DNA from: Ignavibacteria bacterium UBA6688
GTDB taxonomy: Bacteria > Bacteroidota > Ignavibacteria > UBA10030
Length of the DNA: 6,481 nt
Direction: 5' to 3'
NCBI GenBank assembly: GCA_002454845.1
Contig: DKJQ01000028.1
Location: 1-6,481, forward strand
Under the pieces are notes generated by a model. That model saw only the letters and a program-made list of their open reading frames with translations, was not told the origin of the DNA and made no database searches. The position numbers were made by a program, and so were the translations under genes. Positions 3,818 to 6,481 of the stretch are shown piece by piece. Numbering within the stretch: the first letter of the stretch is position 1; the number at the start of each line of letters is the position of its first letter.

Positions 3818-6481
3818 CTATTCAACATCCTCCAAGACCTTTTTCAAATAGCGCCCCGTATGCGACTTCGTCGAACGGGCAACTTCCTCCGGCGTACCGG
3901 TGGCGACGATGCGTCCCCCGCCATCTCCGGCCTCCGGCCCCAGGTCAATAATGAAGTCAGCGCACTTCACCACGTCCATATTATGTTCGATCACCACTAC
4001 GGAATTCCCGGCGTTGACCAGCGCGTCAAAGCAACGCAAGAGCTTGGCAATGTCGTCAAAATGCAGACCCGTGGTCGGCTCGTCGAAGATGAACAGCGCC
4101 CGGCCCTCCCCCTCGGAACCCGTGAGGTGATGCGCCAGTTTGATACGCTGCGCTTCTCCCCCTGAAAGTGTCGTGGCCGGCTGACCCAGGCGCAGATATC
4201 CCAGTCCCACCTCGTTGAGGATGGTGAGCTTTTTCGCGATTCTCCGCCCGTCCGGATGCTGTGAAAAAAAGTCGATTGCCTCTGTGACGGTCATCGCAAG
4301 GATCTCATCCACGTTCTTTCCGTGATACCGGACCTCCAAGACCTCCTGTTTAAAGCGCTTTCCTTTGCATCCCTCGCAGAGGAGATACAGGTCGGCAAGA
4401 AACTGCATTTCGATTTTCTGATACCCGTCCCCTTCGCAAACCTCGCATCGCCCTCCCGGGACATTGAAGGAAAAGTACCCGGGTTTGAAACCGCGCATGC
4501 GGGCCGCCTGCGTCCCGGCCAGGAGGTCGCGGATGAGGTCGAAAATCTTCAGGTACGTGATGGGATTCGACCGGGGCGAACGGCCGATGGGCGATTGATC
4601 AACCATCTCGACGTGGCTCACGTGGTCCGCCCCCAGGATCGCCGCATGCTTCCCCACGCTCCCGTCGAATCCCCCTTTGAGTTTCTGGAGTCCGGCAGAG
4701 AGGATTTCATGAACCAGGGTACTCTTTCCCGAGCCGCTGACACCCGTTACACAGACGAACAACCCGAGCGGAAAACGGACGTCAATGTCCCGCAGATTAT
4801 GCTCGGCCGCCCCCTTGATCAGGATCGATTGTTCCCCCTCCTTCCTCCGTTTCCTGGGGAGAGGGATGACGAGATTGCCGTTCAGATAGCGCGCGGTCAG
4901 CGAGGTGGGATGCTGAAGCAGTCCGTCCATCGGTCCGCAGTACACAACTTCCCCCCCTTGCTCTCCCGCACGGGGTCCCATATCGATGACAATATCCGCC
5001 GCCCGCATCATATCCTCGTCATGCTCCACAACAAGCACGCTGTTCCCGACATCCCGGAGCGACTTGAGGATGGCGATGAGTTTTGAGTTGTCACGAGGGT
5101 GAAGGCCAATACTCGGCTCGTCCAGGACGTAGAGTGATCCGACCAGCGACGAACCGAGCGAGGTCGCCAGATTGATGCGCTGCGATTCTCCGCCGGAAAG
5201 CGTCATCGTCAGACGGTCGAGCGTCAGGTACCCGATCCCCACATCGTTCAGGAACTTCAGCCGTTTGCGGATCTCCTCGAGGACGCGTTTCGCGATATCC
5301 AGGTCATGCCTGGAGAGTTTGATCGCCTGGAAAAACTCCAGCGCTTCCTCAATCGTCATCCGGACGATATCGTGGATCGTTTTGTCGGTCACGCGGATAT
5401 TCAAAGCATCCGAACGCAACCTCGCCCCCCCGCACTCGTTGCATGTCGTGTAGCCCCGGTAGCGGCTCAGGAAGACCCGGTAGTGGATCTTGTACGATTT
5501 TCGTTCGATAAACTTGAAGAACTTGAGGATCCCGTCAAACTTCTTATGCCCGTTCGTCACTACATCGAGCTGTTGAGGAGTCAGGTCCTTGAAGGGAACG
5601 TCGAGCGACAGCCCTGTCTCATGGGCAATGCCGAGCAGATCGCGGAGGTTACCGCGCCACTTGGGAAAGTTCCAAGGCTGGATCGCTCCCTGCCCGATCG
5701 TTTTGAACGGATCGGGGACCACCAGGTCCATGTCGATTCCCATCGATCGGCCGAAGCCCTGACACTTGGGGCAAGCACCGACCGGATTATTGAACGAAAA
5801 CATTCTCGGTTCCGGGTCTTCGTACCGGATGCCGTCCGTTGGACATTCATAATGCTGGGTGAAGCGCAGGGTCTCTTTCTTTTCCAATAGGTACACGAGC
5901 GCGTATCCATCCCCTTCCACGAAAGCCGCTTCAATAGAGTCAGCAAGCCTCTTCTGCATCTCCTCGTCCTTCCGGACAACGAGCCGGTCCACCAAAACCT
6001 GCACATCCTTCTTCTGTTTCCCTTTGTACTCCGTCTCGTTCATGTCGATCAGTTCCCCATGAACGATGATCCGGAAAAATCCCCGTTTTTTGAGAGCCTC
6101 AAGCTCCTCCTTCAGCGAACGCCCCGGATGGTCGTGCATCGGGAACATTACGTACAGTTTTGCCCCGTCCCCCTCCCGCTGCAACCGGTCGACCGCGCTG
6201 GAGACTGTATCACGTTTCACCACGTTGCCGCAGACGCGGCAATGGGTCTGCCCGATTCTTCCGAAGAGCAATCGGAGGTAGTCATATACTTCCGTGGTGG
6301 TTGCGACGGTCGAGCGGGGATTGCGTGTTGAGGTTTTCTGCTCGATCGCAATGGAGGGACTGATTCCCTGGATCAGGTCAACGTCCGGTTTGTCCATCCG
6401 TTCAAGAAACTGACGGGCATACGAGGAGAGGCTCTCCACGTACCGGCGCTGGCCCTCGGCGTAGATGGTATCGAAGGCGAG
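3818..6481 (-). CDS. uvrA: UvrA, excinuclease ABC subunit A (N-terminus beyond window)
   Basis: UvrA is the cytoplasmic damage-recognition ATPase of nucleotide excision repair; its dimer loads UvrB onto lesions. The window holds 887 residues to the TAG stop. The frame stays open to the right edge, beginning LAFDTIYAEGQRRYVES, the segment just after the first Walker A motif. So roughly 35-45 residues, including that motif, lie outside; the GTG at 6439 is an internal valine codon. In visible-fragment numbering: CRVC at 81-84; first zinc module C213-x2-D216-x20-C237-x2-C240; CNEC at 347-350; first ABC signature LSGGES at 428 and Walker B YVLDEPSIGLH at 451-461; second Walker A GVSGSGKST at 580-588; DNA-binding zinc finger C679-x2-C682-x19-C702-x2-C705; second signature LSGGEAQR at 772; Walker B FIFDEPTTGLH at 797-807. 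The second zinc finger is intact; the first has Asp in place of its second Cys. Projected full length is normal for the family. Confidence 0.98.
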   Translation of the reverse strand, partial: LAFDTIYAEGQRRYVESLSSYARQFLERMDKPDVDLIQGISPSIAIEQKTSTRNPRSTVATTTEVYDYLRLLFGRIGQTHCRVCGNVVKRDTVSSAVDRLQREGDGAKLYVMFPMHDHPGRSLKEELEALKKRGFFRIIVHGELIDMNETEYKGKQKKDVQVLVDRLVVRKDEEMQKRLADSIEAAFVEGDGYALVYLLEKKETLRFTQHYECPTDGIRYEDPEPRMFSFNNPVGACPKCQGFGRSMGIDMDLVVPDPFKTIGQGAIQPWNFPKWRGNLRDLLGIAHETGLSLDVPFKDLTPQQLDVVTNGHKKFDGILKFFKFIERKSYKIHYRVFLSRYRGYTTCNECGGARLRSDALNIRVTDKTIHDIVRMTIEEALEFFQAIKLSRHDLDIAKRVLEEIRKRLKFLNDVGIGYLTLDRLTMTLSGGESQRINLATSLGSSLVGSLYVLDEPSIGLHPRDNSKLIAILKSLRDVGNSVLVVEHDEDMMRAADIVIDMGPRAGEQGGEVVYCGPMDGLLQHPTSLTARYLNGNLVIPLPRKRRKEGEQSILIKGAAEHNLRDIDVRFPLGLFVCVTGVSGSGKSTLVHEILSAGLQKLKGGFDGSVGKHAAILGADHVSHVEMVDQSPIGRSPRSNPITYLKIFDLIRDLLAGTQAARMRGFKPGYFSFNVPGGRCEVCEGDGYQKIEMQFLADLYLLCEGCKGKRFKQEVLEVRYHGKNVDEILAMTVTEAIDFFSQHPDGRRIAKKLTILNEVGLGYLRLGQPATTLSGGEAQRIKLAHHLTGSEGEGRALFIFDEPTTGLHFDDIAKLLRCFDALVNAGNSVVVIEHNMDVVKCADFIIDLGPEAGDGGGRIVATGTPEEVARSTKSHTGRYLKKVLEDVE

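Noticed and set aside
4322..5086. Plus-strand open frame of 254 codons (also 5306-5890)
   Set aside because: Both are antisense shadows of uvrA, common in GC-rich genes, with no domain or ribosome binding site.

Overview
The window looks like a bacterial chromosome segment of moderately high G+C (mid-50s percent by eye). The best guess is a member of the FCB group (Bacteroidota/Ignavibacteria-like), held with low to moderate confidence. The reasons are: the FCB-flavoured wording of UvrA around its first zinc module (GAIQPW, and a degenerate CPTD in place of CPxC); an ECF sigma / membrane protein / DUF4097-type gene trio; a small outer-membrane barrel with an aromatic C-terminus (Gram-negative envelope); and dispersed palindromic repeats between genes. 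Clear Shine-Dalgarno sequences on two genes argue against core Bacteroidetes, which mostly lack them.

Layout. Positions 1-53 hold a strong 13-bp hairpin, probably the terminator of a gene to the left. Positions 54-296 are a non-coding leader with an imperfect inverted repeat, a TATAAT word and a long pyrimidine tract. Positions 297-2727 are a tightly coupled three-gene plus-strand operon, both junctions being ATGA overlaps: an ECF sigma factor, a cysteine-free single-pass membrane protein that is the positional candidate for its anti-sigma factor, and an exported beta-solenoid protein of DUF4097 type with a regular 36-residue (18+18) repeat. Positions 2728-3125 separate convergent genes and contain a 239-bp palindromic, MITE/REP-like element with terminal inverted repeats and four internal hairpins. 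Positions 3126-3590 (minus) encode a small outer-membrane beta-barrel protein. Positions 3591-3817 carry a large inverted repeat followed by a T7 tract, read as the intrinsic terminator of uvrA. Positions 3818-6481 (minus) are uvrA, lacking only its extreme N-terminus, which lies beyond the right edge.

How the genes work together. The trio at 297-2727 reads as an envelope-sensing unit: a membrane protein with an N-terminal cytoplasmic tail could hold the sigma factor, and the exported solenoid could be a periplasmic or surface partner or a regulon member. That is inference from gene order and topology. uvrA (nucleotide excision repair) and the small barrel protein are separate units. I see no defence system, CRISPR array, tRNA or rRNA, or intact transposon. 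The most unusual items are the non-canonical anti-sigma candidate and the composite palindromic element.
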